This document shows positions 7,362 through 14,271 of a DNA stretch of 34,179 nucleotides, in pieces. The notes beneath the pieces were generated by a model. The model was not told the DNA's origin and did not search any database. It was given only the letters and a program-made list of their open reading frames with translations. The translations under genes were made by a program, and so were the position numbers. Numbering within the stretch: position 1 is the stretch's first letter; each line of letters begins with the position of its first letter. The DNA is from Planctomycetota bacterium (GTDB lineage: Bacteria > Planctomycetota > JAFGQW01). The DNA is taken from the NCBI GenBank assembly GCA_016935485.1, contig JAFGQW010000107.1, forward strand, positions 1 through 34,179, in the 5' to 3' direction.

Positions 7362-7711
7362 GGGCCGATCCTTCTCGGCACGGGCAGCCTCAGTGATCAT
7401 TGTAAGGGTCTGTGCCAGAATCACGGCCCCTTTTTGCGGATCTCCTTGCCGTGCTCGGCGGTGCGCAAGACCGATGGCATCGCTCCCTCGAGCGGGCCCG
7501 TCGCAACCCGGATTCGAGCCGGGCGCTCGCGCGAATCTCGTAAGATCGCTCCCGCACATGCCTCGAGGGGCGTCGGGATCACCGCGCCACGCGAGCCCGT
7601 GATATTGACGCGTGCCGCCCGCGTGGTCTACCTTGACCCGGCCTGGGTCGGGCCGCGGTGCCGCGCCCGGGACCGAGGCTCGAGTGCCGTGGCACGAGGG
7701 AGATGCGATCG
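7362..7711. other. 350-base divergent intergenic region
   Basis: Lies between the divergent HEAT and TPR genes and must hold promoters for both. No consensus -10/-35 pair stands out. A fragment resembling a tRNA T-arm on the minus strand (around 7503-7523) lacks the rest of a tRNA. ORFs through the region are shadows. Confidence 0.5.
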
Positions 7712-8107
7712 GTGGATCGGAAGTCTCTGGAGGACCTGGCCACCGAGTTCCGGATCGGCCTGTTCGAGACCGCGCTCGCGCTGGGACGGGACGACATCTC
7801 GCTGATGGCCGAGCTGGCCGAGCTCTACACGCGGGCAGGCCGAGTCCGTGAGGGGCTGGCGCTCGATGAGGCGCTCGTCGCGCGCGAGCCGGACAACCCG
7901 ATCTTCCGCTACAACCTCGCCTGCAGCCTGGCGCTCGTGGGCAGGGTGGACCGCGCCTTCGACGAGCTCGACCGAGCCGTCGGCTCCGGATTCGACGACA
8001 CCAAGCTGCTGCTGGAGGACCGGGATCTCGACCGCCTGCGTGCCGATCCACGGTGGCGGCGGCTGGTGGAGCGGCTCGCCCAGGACGGAGAGGCGGGCGA
8101 ACGGTAG
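7712..8107 (+). CDS. Small TPR protein
   Basis: 131 residues from GTG 7712, chosen because GAGGGAG sits at normal distance from it; an in-frame ATG at 7703 would overlap that RBS. The protein has about two to three TPR helix pairs: FRIGLFETALALGRDDISLM, AELAELYTRAGRVREGLALD, NPIFRYNLACSLALVGRVDR and AFDELDRAVGSGFDD. It ends LLLEDRDLDRLRADPRWRRL, a common closing pattern in TPR proteins where predicted workload per unit is listed. Cytoplasmic, no signal peptide. TPRs mediate protein contacts; the partner is not evident. It converges with the 42-residue membrane protein gene with 16 bases between stops. Confidence 0.75.
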   Translation: MDRKSLEDLATEFRIGLFETALALGRDDISLMAELAELYTRAGRVREGLALDEALVAREPDNPIFRYNLACSLALVGRVDRAFDELDRAVGSGFDDTKLLLEDRDLDRLRADPRWRRLVERLAQDGEAGER

Positions 8108-8123
8108 CGGCGCGACGTTGCGC

Positions 8124-8252
8124 TCACTTCCCGGGCGGCGGGCGCCTGCCGGAGTCGGTGGTCTCGCCGTCCTTGCGGGAATCGAAGATGAAGAAGTAGA
8201 AGAAGATCAGCGTGCTCACGAGCCACACGCCGATCGTCAGCTTCACGAACAT
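8124..8252 (-). CDS. 42-residue single-TM small membrane protein
   Basis: Starts at ATG 8252 with GAGGA seven bases before, which supports translation. The protein reads MFVKLTIGVWLVSTLIFFYF, then FIFDSRKDGETTDSGRRPPP and GK. A single hydrophobic helix (about 4-24) with aromatic residues at its end is followed by a polar, charged tail. No family recognised. Size and layout resemble small membrane modulators of larger complexes. It stands alone on the minus strand, so expression and phylogenetic conservation are the real tests. Confidence 0.6.
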   Translation of the reverse strand: MFVKLTIGVWLVSTLIFFYFFIFDSRKDGETTDSGRRPPPGK

Positions 8253-8602
8253 CGCCGGTCCTCGAGATCCCCCCAAGTCCCGACGCCTCGCGCGGCGCAA
8301 CGAGAGCCTGCGGCCCGGAGGCCGCCCCGTGCGCCTGCGCGCGCCGTCGAGACTCTCCTTCTCGTACGCTGCTGCCTCGGCCGCGCCCCGAGCCGCATGG
8401 GTCTCCCGCCGGCTATCCCGGCGCGCAATCCCCCTTCTCCTGGCGCGGCTTTGGAAGGCTGTGCCGCACTGGCTTCGTCCGCTTTTACCGCAGAAAGGGC
8501 CGCAGAGCAAGCGCCACGAATGGCCTCGCGGCCCGCGCAGCGGCCTGCCACCGACGCGGGCTCCCGCGCGGGCTCCCGGCCTCCTTCCCGCGGGTCACGC
8601 TG
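8253..8602. other. 350-base intergenic region, nothing recognised
   Basis: Between the HEAT lipoprotein stop and the small membrane protein start, both on the minus strand. A short imperfect direct repeat CGCGGGCTCCC occurs around 8555-8580. Frames here are high-GC shadows with Arg/Ala/Pro-rich content. A promoter for the 42-residue gene is expected but not identified. Confidence 0.5.
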
Positions 8603-9235
8603 TCACTTCACGACCGGCGTGAACGTGCTGCGGTTTCGCTCCCACCAGGCCTTCCACTTCGCGACCGCCGCCGCCCGCTCGTCGGCAGGCCCGGCGGGAT
8701 CGAATCCGAATGTCAGATTGAGATTCTTGCGGAGAATCTCGAAGCACTTGTGCCGGGAGAGCCGCGCTTCTTCCTCGAGTCCCTCGATGAGAAGCCCCAT
8801 CTGTCCCCAGTCGCCAAGGGTCACCAGGCTCGCCGCGATCTCGAATCGCACCCGCTTGTGCTCCTCCCGGGCGAGGGCCTCGCGCAGGCTCGGAACCACG
8901 TCCTGGTTGCCGATCTCGCCCAGCACGTACGCGCAGTAGGAACGGGTCCGAGGGTCCGGATCCTCAAGCCCCTGGAGGAGCTGGGCAACCGCGTGCTCGC
9001 CGTACAGGATCAGCCAGTTCAGCGAGTCGAGGAGCGCCGTGCCCCGGAGGTACTTGAGCCCGTCGATGCGCTTGTCGATCTGCTTCTTCAGCAGCGGACC
9101 GGTGGTCTCGGCTTCCTCCTCGGGAGGAACGATGTTCCCCTTCTCGTCGACGGTGACGCACCCCGGCGCCGCCGCGATCAGCACCAGCCCCACGATGAGG
9201 GCCCAGGCCCCGGCGGCAGCGAGTCTTGGACGCAT
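8603..9235 (-). CDS. HEAT-repeat lipoprotein
   Basis: 210 residues from ATG 9235, preceded by a strong AAGGAGG. The N-terminus is a lipoprotein signal: RPRLAAAGAW, a hydrophobic stretch ALIVGLVLIAAAPGC and Cys26, so the mature protein is probably anchored in the envelope. Residues 75-165 contain HEAT repeats: GEHAVAQLLQGLEDPDPRTR, SYCAYVLGEIGNQDVVPSLR and KRVRFEIAASLVTLGDWGQM. The C-terminus has LNLTFGFDPAGPADER and AAAVAKWKAWWERNRSTF, the FG..D...W..WW tail (FG at 176-177, W194, W197, W198). It is encoded just downstream of the VWA gene with 59 bases between, so the two may form an operon. Function unknown, probably a protein-binding scaffold. Confidence 0.8.
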   Translation of the reverse strand: MRPRLAAAGAWALIVGLVLIAAAPGCVTVDEKGNIVPPEEEAETTGPLLKKQIDKRIDGLKYLRGTALLDSLNWLILYGEHAVAQLLQGLEDPDPRTRSYCAYVLGEIGNQDVVPSLREALAREEHKRVRFEIAASLVTLGDWGQMGLLIEGLEEEARLSRHKCFEILRKNLNLTFGFDPAGPADERAAAVAKWKAWWERNRSTFTPVVK

Positions 9236-9294
9236 AGGTTCCGCCCTCCTTCTTGACTTGGCGGTCGACGCTTCATGGCTTGGAGACAGCCCTG

Positions 9295-11787
9295 CTATCG
9301 ACCCGGAATCCGCAGGGACTTGACCCCCCTCGAGGCCAGGAACAGAACGAGCGCCGCCAGCGGCCAGAACGGGGCCGGCCGCCGCTGGCCCCCGCCGGCC
9401 GGCGGCGGAGGCCAGCCCGGTCCGTCGGCTCCCTCGAGCCGCCGCCCTCGGCCCGAGTCGGCCGGCGCGCGCAGACCCGGCTCGAAGCACCCGATCTCGC
9501 GGAGCTCCTCGCCGGGATCCCGCTGGACGGGCAGCAGCGCCCGGCGCCGGCCGCCGCGAAGCAGCTCGCCGTGGGAAAGCTCCCCGCCGGGATCGTCCAG
9601 ACACACCCCGACCCGCCCGGCGTCCAGCGGCGCCAGCGCGCGGGTCTCGCGACCGATGGAAACCTGCCAGCCCGCCGGGCTCTCGCCCTCGGGCAGCACG
9701 GCCTCCACTTCCATCCGGTCCCGCCGGACCCGGATGCGGCCCACCACCGCGGCGCCGGCATCGGGCCCGCGACGCGCCAGCCAGCGAAGGAGCCCGCGCC
9801 ACGGGGCTGCGTGGTTCCAGCCTTCCGACCCGGCATCGCGCAAGCTGCCCGCGAACGCCACCGTGCGGCCTTCGCCATGTCGACCGACGGCAAGCACCGG
9901 AAGCTCCTCCGGGCCGGTGACGACCACCTCGCCGGTGTCCTGGCGGCGCGTGCGCACCACCCGGCCGAGCGCCGGCAGAGGCGAGGGCAGCTCGAGTTCC
10001 CCGGCCCCCACCGTGCCGACCCGCTGCACGGCCACGGGACCGGGCAGCCACCACTCGGGCGTGGCGCTTCTCCGAAAGGCCCAGGCGAGCTCCTCATCGT
10101 GGCTGATCTCGGTGACGCGGCCGTTTGCGCCGTCCAAGGTGAGCGCGGCCAGCCGATTCCTTCCGCTGGGTTCGAGGGAATCACCGGTCGCGACAGCCGC
10201 GACTTCGATCCCGGCCTGCCGGAGCGCCGAGCCCAGCGTCCGGTAGGCGGCGAGCGGCTCGCCCAGCCGCCCGTCGCTCAGCACCACGAGCCGGCGGCGA
10301 TCCTCCTCCCTGGCATCCGCGCGCCGCGAGAACTGCCTGAGCTCCTGCTCCACGGCGGCGACCAGGTTGGTCGGGCCGTGTGGCCGCTGGCGGCCGAGCG
10401 CCATGGCGAGCTCGGCCTCGATCTGCGCCATCGCCGCCGGATCGCGCGCCGTGATCGTGCGCCAGTCCAGGGCCACCTCCGTGCCGGCGGCGAAGGTGCT
10501 CACCCGGATGCGATCCTCCGCCTCGAGGCTCGTCACGAAGAGGCGTGCGGCCCCGACGGTCCGTGCCCAGCGGTCCCCGGTCGCCACGCTGCCCGAGCGG
10601 TCGAGCAGCAGGAGCGCATCCAGCCGTCCGCCCGGTCGATCCGTTCTCAGGGGGAGCATTCGCTCCAGCGTCGTCCTGGACCAGCCCCCCGGGCCGAAGG
10701 CGAGCCGCGTGCCGAGCGCGACAAGCCCCACGCCCGCCCTCACGGCCTGATCCAGCCGCTCCGCCGCGGCGGCCGTCACCGGGGGTGGACCGAACGGCGT
10801 CTCCTCCAGCACGACCACATCGGCGGCTGCCAGCGCATCGTCCTCGAGCGGTCCGATCACGACCCCGAAACCGGTGCCGAGCTCCCCGAGCGCATGCGGT
10901 GGCGCCGCGTCGGTCCCCGCCCAGAGCACCCGGACTGGAGCGCCGATGGCGACCGAGATCTGCAGCCGATCGGCCGCCGTGTTCCGGCAGTGGGCTGGCG
11001 CGTCCGGCTCCTCCAGCCGCACGGAGAACGTGCGAATCTCCTCGGCCGCCGAACCCGCAAAGGACAGGTCCAGCGCGGCCGTTCCGTTCCCCGGCCACTC
11101 TCCCGGGATCTCCGCGCCGGGATCGGCCGCTCGATCCTCGCGCACCACGAGCTGGAACGGCCGCTCGCGCCGGCCGGTTCCGCCGATGTGCACCCGGAGG
11201 CGGATCGGCGCGCCGGGGGAAACGCGAAGCGGGGCCTCCACGCCGTCGAGAAACAGATCACCCGGAGGAGCTGCCGTGGGGGAATCCAGCGTGAACAGGC
11301 GGTGTCCCAGGCTGGCCAGCGACGCCGCCGCACGGTGAGCGGCCAGGTTGACGCCACGCCCATCGGTCACGAGCAGCACGGCGCCGCCCGGGGCCTGCCC
11401 GAGGACCGCCTCGGAGTGCGCGAGCGCCCGATCCGGCCGCGAGCTCCACGCCCAGGGGTCGGCCTCGACGCGGGGAACCGGCGGGCCGGACTCCAGGGCG
11501 GCGCGAGTTGCGCGCGGCTCCACCGGGCCGCCCCATGGTACCGGGTTTCTGGCATAGGCCGCGAGCCACACCCGGGAGTCTCGGCGTAGCCGCCGCAGAT
11601 ACGGATCGAGGGCGGCCGCCAGAATCGGGGCGTCGCTCCCGGGGTCGGCCGTCACGCTGCGGCTCTGGTCGACCAAAACCACGAGCCGAAGTGCGTCTCC
11701 GGAGGAGCGGCCCCAGGGCGTGAGCGCGATCACGAGGCAGAGCAGCGCCCCGGCGTTCAGCGCGCGAGCGATCCACCGCAGATCCAT
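9295..11787 (-). CDS. Large membrane protein with two von Willebrand factor A domains
   Basis: 830 residues from ATG 11787. A first hydrophobic segment (about 9-24) leads into a VWA-like domain with the MIDAS motif VDQSRSV (D40, S42, S44) and LVTDGRG at 139-145. A middle part (about 170-370) combines Ig-like strands with an amidotransferase-like Rossmann segment (VRVLWAGTDAAPPHALGELG). A second VWA domain follows with LLLLDRSGSVATGD (D396, S398, S400), HGPTNL (T473) and VVLSDGR (D505), a complete MIDAS. A final hydrophobic helix (PFWPLAALVLFLASRGV) ends the protein. This is the general layout of large BatA/YegL-like VWA membrane proteins of unknown role. The MIDAS sites should bind Mg2+ and a partner acidic residue. 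Encoded with the HEAT lipoprotein. Confidence 0.82.
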   Translation of the reverse strand: MDLRWIARALNAGALLCLVIALTPWGRSSGDALRLVVLVDQSRSVTADPGSDAPILAAALDPYLRRLRRDSRVWLAAYARNPVPWGGPVEPRATRAALESGPPVPRVEADPWAWSSRPDRALAHSEAVLGQAPGGAVLLVTDGRGVNLAAHRAAASLASLGHRLFTLDSPTAAPPGDLFLDGVEAPLRVSPGAPIRLRVHIGGTGRRERPFQLVVREDRAADPGAEIPGEWPGNGTAALDLSFAGSAAEEIRTFSVRLEEPDAPAHCRNTAADRLQISVAIGAPVRVLWAGTDAAPPHALGELGTGFGVVIGPLEDDALAAADVVVLEETPFGPPPVTAAAAERLDQAVRAGVGLVALGTRLAFGPGGWSRTTLERMLPLRTDRPGGRLDALLLLDRSGSVATGDRWARTVGAARLFVTSLEAEDRIRVSTFAAGTEVALDWRTITARDPAAMAQIEAELAMALGRQRPHGPTNLVAAVEQELRQFSRRADAREEDRRRLVVLSDGRLGEPLAAYRTLGSALRQAGIEVAAVATGDSLEPSGRNRLAALTLDGANGRVTEISHDEELAWAFRRSATPEWWLPGPVAVQRVGTVGAGELELPSPLPALGRVVRTRRQDTGEVVVTGPEELPVLAVGRHGEGRTVAFAGSLRDAGSEGWNHAAPWRGLLRWLARRGPDAGAAVVGRIRVRRDRMEVEAVLPEGESPAGWQVSIGRETRALAPLDAGRVGVCLDDPGGELSHGELLRGGRRRALLPVQRDPGEELREIGCFEPGLRAPADSGRGRRLEGADGPGWPPPPAGGGQRRPAPFWPLAALVLFLASRGVKSLRIPGR

Positions 11788-11830
11788 GGCTCGTGCCGGC
11801 TCCTCGACCGCACATCCTATCCTGGGCTGA

Positions 11831-11851
11831 AAAACGCCCCAGGGGCGTTTT
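11831..11851 (-). terminator. Rho-independent terminator of mnmA
   Basis: AAAACGCCC (11831-11839) and GGGCGTTTT (11843-11851) form a perfect 9-bp stem with a 3-base loop; read on the minus strand it ends in a five-T run. It is 23 bases after the mnmA stop and ahead of the VWA start, so it separates the two transcripts. The stem's A/T ends make it potentially bidirectional. Confidence 0.75.
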
Positions 11852-11873
11852 CCAGTTACCGCGCGCGACACGC

Positions 11874-12983
11874 TCACGCGCATGCGCCCCGCTTCCGCTC
11901 GGCCTCCTCGATCCAGCCGCCGGCGAGCAGCACGTCGCCGTCGTAAATCGCGGCACCCTGGCCCGGCGAGACCGCGGGAACCTCCTTCTCGAACCGGACC
12001 TCCAGCCGATCCTCCGCAGCGACCCGCACCGCCGCCGGCGCCGGCACGTGCCGGTGGCGGATCTGCACGACGGCGCGGAAGCTGGTCCCGGGCGGCCGGG
12101 GCGCGCAGGAGATCCAGCCTACCCTCCCCACGCGGATGCCCCGGCAGCCCAGCTCCTCGGCCGGGCCGAGCACCACCCGGTTCAGCGCCGCGTTCCTCTC
12201 GAGCACGAACATCGGCCGGCCGAAGGCGCGTCCGAGCCCCCGGCGCTGCCCGACGGTGAAGCCCTGGTGGCCCGCGTGCGCGCCAAGGTCACGTCCCTCG
12301 GTGTCCACGAACCGTCCGGGCCGGATCCGGTCCGGATCGCGTCGGGCGAGGTAGACCCGGTAGTCCTCGGCGACGAAGCACACGTCCTGGCTCTCCGGCT
12401 TGGCGGCCACGACGAGACCCAGATCCGCGGCGAGGGCGCGGACCTCTCGCTTGAGCAGCCTCCCGACCGGAAACCGGGCGCGCGCGAGAATCGGCCGATC
12501 CAGCCCGAGGAGCACGTAGGACTGGTCCTTCGCCGGGTCACGGGCCCGGCGCAGCCGGAGCCCGTCCTCTCCCGCCTCGCGGATCGCGTAGTGCCCGGTC
12601 GCCACCGCCGCGCAGCCCAGCGCATCCGCCAGCTCGAGCAGGGCGCCGAACTTCAGCGTGCGGTTGCACTGGATGCATGGGTTGGGGGTCAGGCCGCGGT
12701 GGTAGGCTTCGGCGAAGTCGCCTTCGAGCGCCTCGAACTCGGCTTGGAGGTCAGCGACGTGGAACGCGATGCCGAGCCGCTCGGCCACGCGGCGCGCGTC
12801 GGCGGCATCCGCGACCGAGCAGCAGCCCCGCGGCCGGTCGGCACCAAACGGATCGGCCGGAAGACGGCCGCGGCACATGAACACGCCGGCGACCGCATGG
12901 CCAGCCCGCCGGAGCAGGGCGGCGGCCACGGCGCTGTCGACGCCGCCGCTCATCGCCACCAGCACAGCTTCCGTATCGGCCAT
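11874..12983 (-). CDS. mnmA: tRNA-specific 2-thiouridylase MnmA
   Basis: 369 residues from ATG 12983, the normal family length. The N-terminal PP-loop is AMSGGVDSAVA (residues 10-20). The catalytic cysteines are C103 in NPCIQCNR and C202 in ESQDVCFVAEDY, and GHYA at 130-133 is also conserved. The enzyme activates tRNA U34 with ATP and transfers sulfur to give 2-thiouridine in the wobble position of Lys, Glu and Gln tRNAs. The C-terminal part contains GQRRGLG and the beta-barrel AAIYDGDVLLAGGWI typical of MnmA. It is followed by a rho-independent terminator and is divergent from yajC. Confidence 0.93.
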   Translation of the reverse strand: MADTEAVLVAMSGGVDSAVAAALLRRAGHAVAGVFMCRGRLPADPFGADRPRGCCSVADAADARRVAERLGIAFHVADLQAEFEALEGDFAEAYHRGLTPNPCIQCNRTLKFGALLELADALGCAAVATGHYAIREAGEDGLRLRRARDPAKDQSYVLLGLDRPILARARFPVGRLLKREVRALAADLGLVVAAKPESQDVCFVAEDYRVYLARRDPDRIRPGRFVDTEGRDLGAHAGHQGFTVGQRRGLGRAFGRPMFVLERNAALNRVVLGPAEELGCRGIRVGRVGWISCAPRPPGTSFRAVVQIRHRHVPAPAAVRVAAEDRLEVRFEKEVPAVSPGQGAAIYDGDVLLAGGWIEEAERKRGACA

Positions 12984-13042
12984 GGTCGGTCTCGAGCCTG
13001 TCCGGACAGACGCAGACCCGCTCGCGCCCGGGCAACGTATAG

Positions 13043-13052
13043 GGCAATTGCC
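13043..13052. promoter_or_regulatory. Palindrome in mnmA/yajC intergenic region
   Basis: GGCAATTGCC is a perfect 10-base palindrome within the 204-base divergent region. It lies immediately before a longer inverted repeat. Possible operator; not matched to a known regulator. Confidence 0.35.
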
Positions 13053-13055
13053 TTG

Positions 13056-13081
13056 AGTTTGCCGGTCGGGGGCGGCAAACT
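13056..13081. promoter_or_regulatory. 9-bp inverted repeat upstream of yajC
   Basis: AGTTTGCCG (13056-13064) and CGGCAAACT (13073-13081) are perfect reverse complements around an 8-base G-rich loop. A TAAACT that could be a -10 box begins five bases downstream (13086-13091). The arrangement suggests an operator or regulatory hairpin controlling yajC or mnmA. The possible -35, TTGCCG, is 21 bases from the -10, too far for a standard promoter. Confidence 0.45.
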
Positions 13082-13187
13082 GCGCTAAACTTGGCCGACA
13101 TCTGAAAGTCCGGTCCCCGCAGCCGGCGGTGCGCACGGCGCCGTCGGGTAGCGCTTCGATCAAGACCGCCTACGGAGAGAGACCCCG

Positions 13188-13532
13188 ATGTTCCAGGCAC
13201 TCATCCTGGTCCAGGACCCGCCGGCGCCGCCGGCGTCGAAGCCGACCGGGCAGGGCGGCGATCTGTTCGGCATGCTCCCGCTCTTGCTGATCATGTTCGC
13301 CATCATCTACTTCCTGCTCATCCGCCCGCAGTCCAAGGAGCGCAAGCGCCACCAGGAGATGCTCGGGAGCCTGAAGAAGAACGACCAGGTCGTCACCCAG
13401 GGCGGCATCTTCGGATCCATCGCGTCGATCGAGGCCGACGGCACCGCGGTCACGCTCAAGATCGCCGACAACGTGCGCATCAAGGTGAGCCGGGCCGCGA
13501 TCGCGCGCAAGATCGCCAGCGGCGAGGAGTAG
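13188..13532 (+). CDS. yajC: Preprotein translocase subunit YajC
   Basis: 114 residues; ATG 13188 with GGAGAGA seven bases before. A short N-terminal region rich in Pro/Ala is followed by a membrane helix at about 28-45 (MLPLLLIMFAIIYFLLIRP) and the family's RPQSKERKRHQEMLGSLKKN motif. The C-terminal domain carries DQVVTQGGIFGSIASIEADG and KVSRAAIARKI, the small beta-barrel of YajC. YajC associates with SecDF and assists Sec-dependent export. secD/secF do not follow here, unlike in many genomes; yraN follows. Confidence 0.95.
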   Translation: MFQALILVQDPPAPPASKPTGQGGDLFGMLPLLLIMFAIIYFLLIRPQSKERKRHQEMLGSLKKNDQVVTQGGIFGSIASIEADGTAVTLKIADNVRIKVSRAAIARKIASGEE

Positions 13533-13586
13533 CGCCCCGGAAGCTCGCCGCCGTCTTTTCCGCCGCCGCGCGGTCGCGTTCGAAAC

Positions 13587-13605
13587 CCACGGACGACCTC
13601 CGTGG
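13587..13605. other. Hairpin between yajC and yraN
   Basis: CCACGG and CCGTGG form a perfect 6-bp stem around a 7-base loop, 41 bases before the yraN start and 54 bases after the yajC stop. No T-run follows, so it is a weak candidate for a terminator or attenuator. Confidence 0.35.
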
Positions 13606-13646
13606 TGGCAAGGCGCCAGCGCACCCCCCTTTCAGAGAGTCCGTCG

Positions 13647-14012
13647 ATGTCGGGAGCGACGGACCGGCTCGGCCGCTTCGGCGAGGCCTTCGTCGCCGCC
13701 TGGCTCGGCCGGCGCGGCTTCGCGATCCTGGCCCGGAACTGGCGCTGCCATCGAGGCGAGATCGATCTCGTGGCACGCCACGGACGGACGCTGGTCTTCG
13801 TCGAGGTCAAGACCCGGCGCTACACCGGCCCGTGGTCCGCCCAGCTCGCCGTCGACCACCGCAAGGTGCGCCGGCTGCGCCGCGCCGCCGAGCACTACCT
13901 TGCCACCGACCGCTTTCGCGCCTGGCGCGCCATCCGCTTCGACGTCGTCGCCATCAGCGTCGGCGCCGGAACCACCGTGACCGAGGTGCGGCACTACCCG
14001 GACGCATTCTGA
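13647..14012 (+). CDS. yraN: YraN family nuclease-fold protein (UPF0102)
   Basis: 121 residues from ATG 13647, which fits the family. It opens DRLGRFGEAFVAAWLGRRGF, then the endonuclease-fold motifs RGEIDLV (E38, D40) and FVEVKTR (E53, K55), the diagnostic E-x-K signature of UPF0102. The fold is that of Holliday-junction-resolvase-like nucleases; the biological role is not settled. It overlaps the convergent zinc-ribbon gene by 19 bases. Confidence 0.9.
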   Translation: MSGATDRLGRFGEAFVAAWLGRRGFAILARNWRCHRGEIDLVARHGRTLVFVEVKTRRYTGPWSAQLAVDHRKVRRLRRAAEHYLATDRFRAWRAIRFDVVAISVGAGTTVTEVRHYPDAF

Positions 14013-14215
14013 GGGCCGACGTCTGCAGGCGGTGCGGCGGGCGCCTCGCCGGCGGGCGGGATGCGTCGCCCCGGCGCGTGCCCCGCCGCGCGCGGCCGGT
14101 CCCGGTGCGGACGGCGTGCATCCACCTCGGCCCCGCACGCGCAGCGCACGGTCCGGCCGAACTCGAACAGCGTCACGTCGTACTCCCGACCGCACTGCTC
14201 GCAGCGAATGGCCAT
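13994..14215 (-). CDS. Small zinc-ribbon protein
   Basis: 73 residues from ATG 14215, with GGAGG five bases before. The N-terminus MAIRCEQCGREYDVTLFEF then RTVRCACGAEVD contains CxxC (C5, C8) and CxC (C25, C27), a compact zinc ribbon. The rest (about 38-73) is low-complexity Arg/Pro/Ala and probably disordered. The family is widespread and uncharacterised as far as I can tell. It follows the metallopeptidase lipoprotein gene at 56 bases on the same strand, so it is probably cotranscribed. Role unknown. Confidence 0.65.
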   Translation of the reverse strand: MAIRCEQCGREYDVTLFEFGRTVRCACGAEVDARRPHRDRPRAAGHAPGRRIPPAGEAPAAPPADVGPQNASG

Positions 14216-14271
14216 GTCCACCTCCGGCAAAGCCGCGCCGCGGCGGCCAGCGAGCGCGCACCACAGCCGCG

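Noticed and set aside
7395-7415. Sigma-54-like TGGCAC...TTACA on the minus strand upstream of the zinc-ribbon/HEAT gene
   Set aside because: The -24/-12 spacing is one base too long and the GC of the -12 element is missing.
7503-7523. tRNA-like T-arm on the minus strand (CCCGG-CTCGAAT-CCGGG)
   Set aside because: The first loop base is C instead of T, and no D-arm, anticodon arm or matching acceptor stem is found at the right distances.
6066-7805. A 579-codon plus-strand frame opposite the zinc-ribbon/HEAT gene
   Set aside because: No RBS or domain, compositionally skewed; the minus-strand gene is well supported.
9253-11589. A 778-codon plus-strand frame opposite the VWA gene
   Set aside because: Low-complexity Arg/Pro/Ala content and no domain; the minus-strand gene has intact MIDAS motifs.
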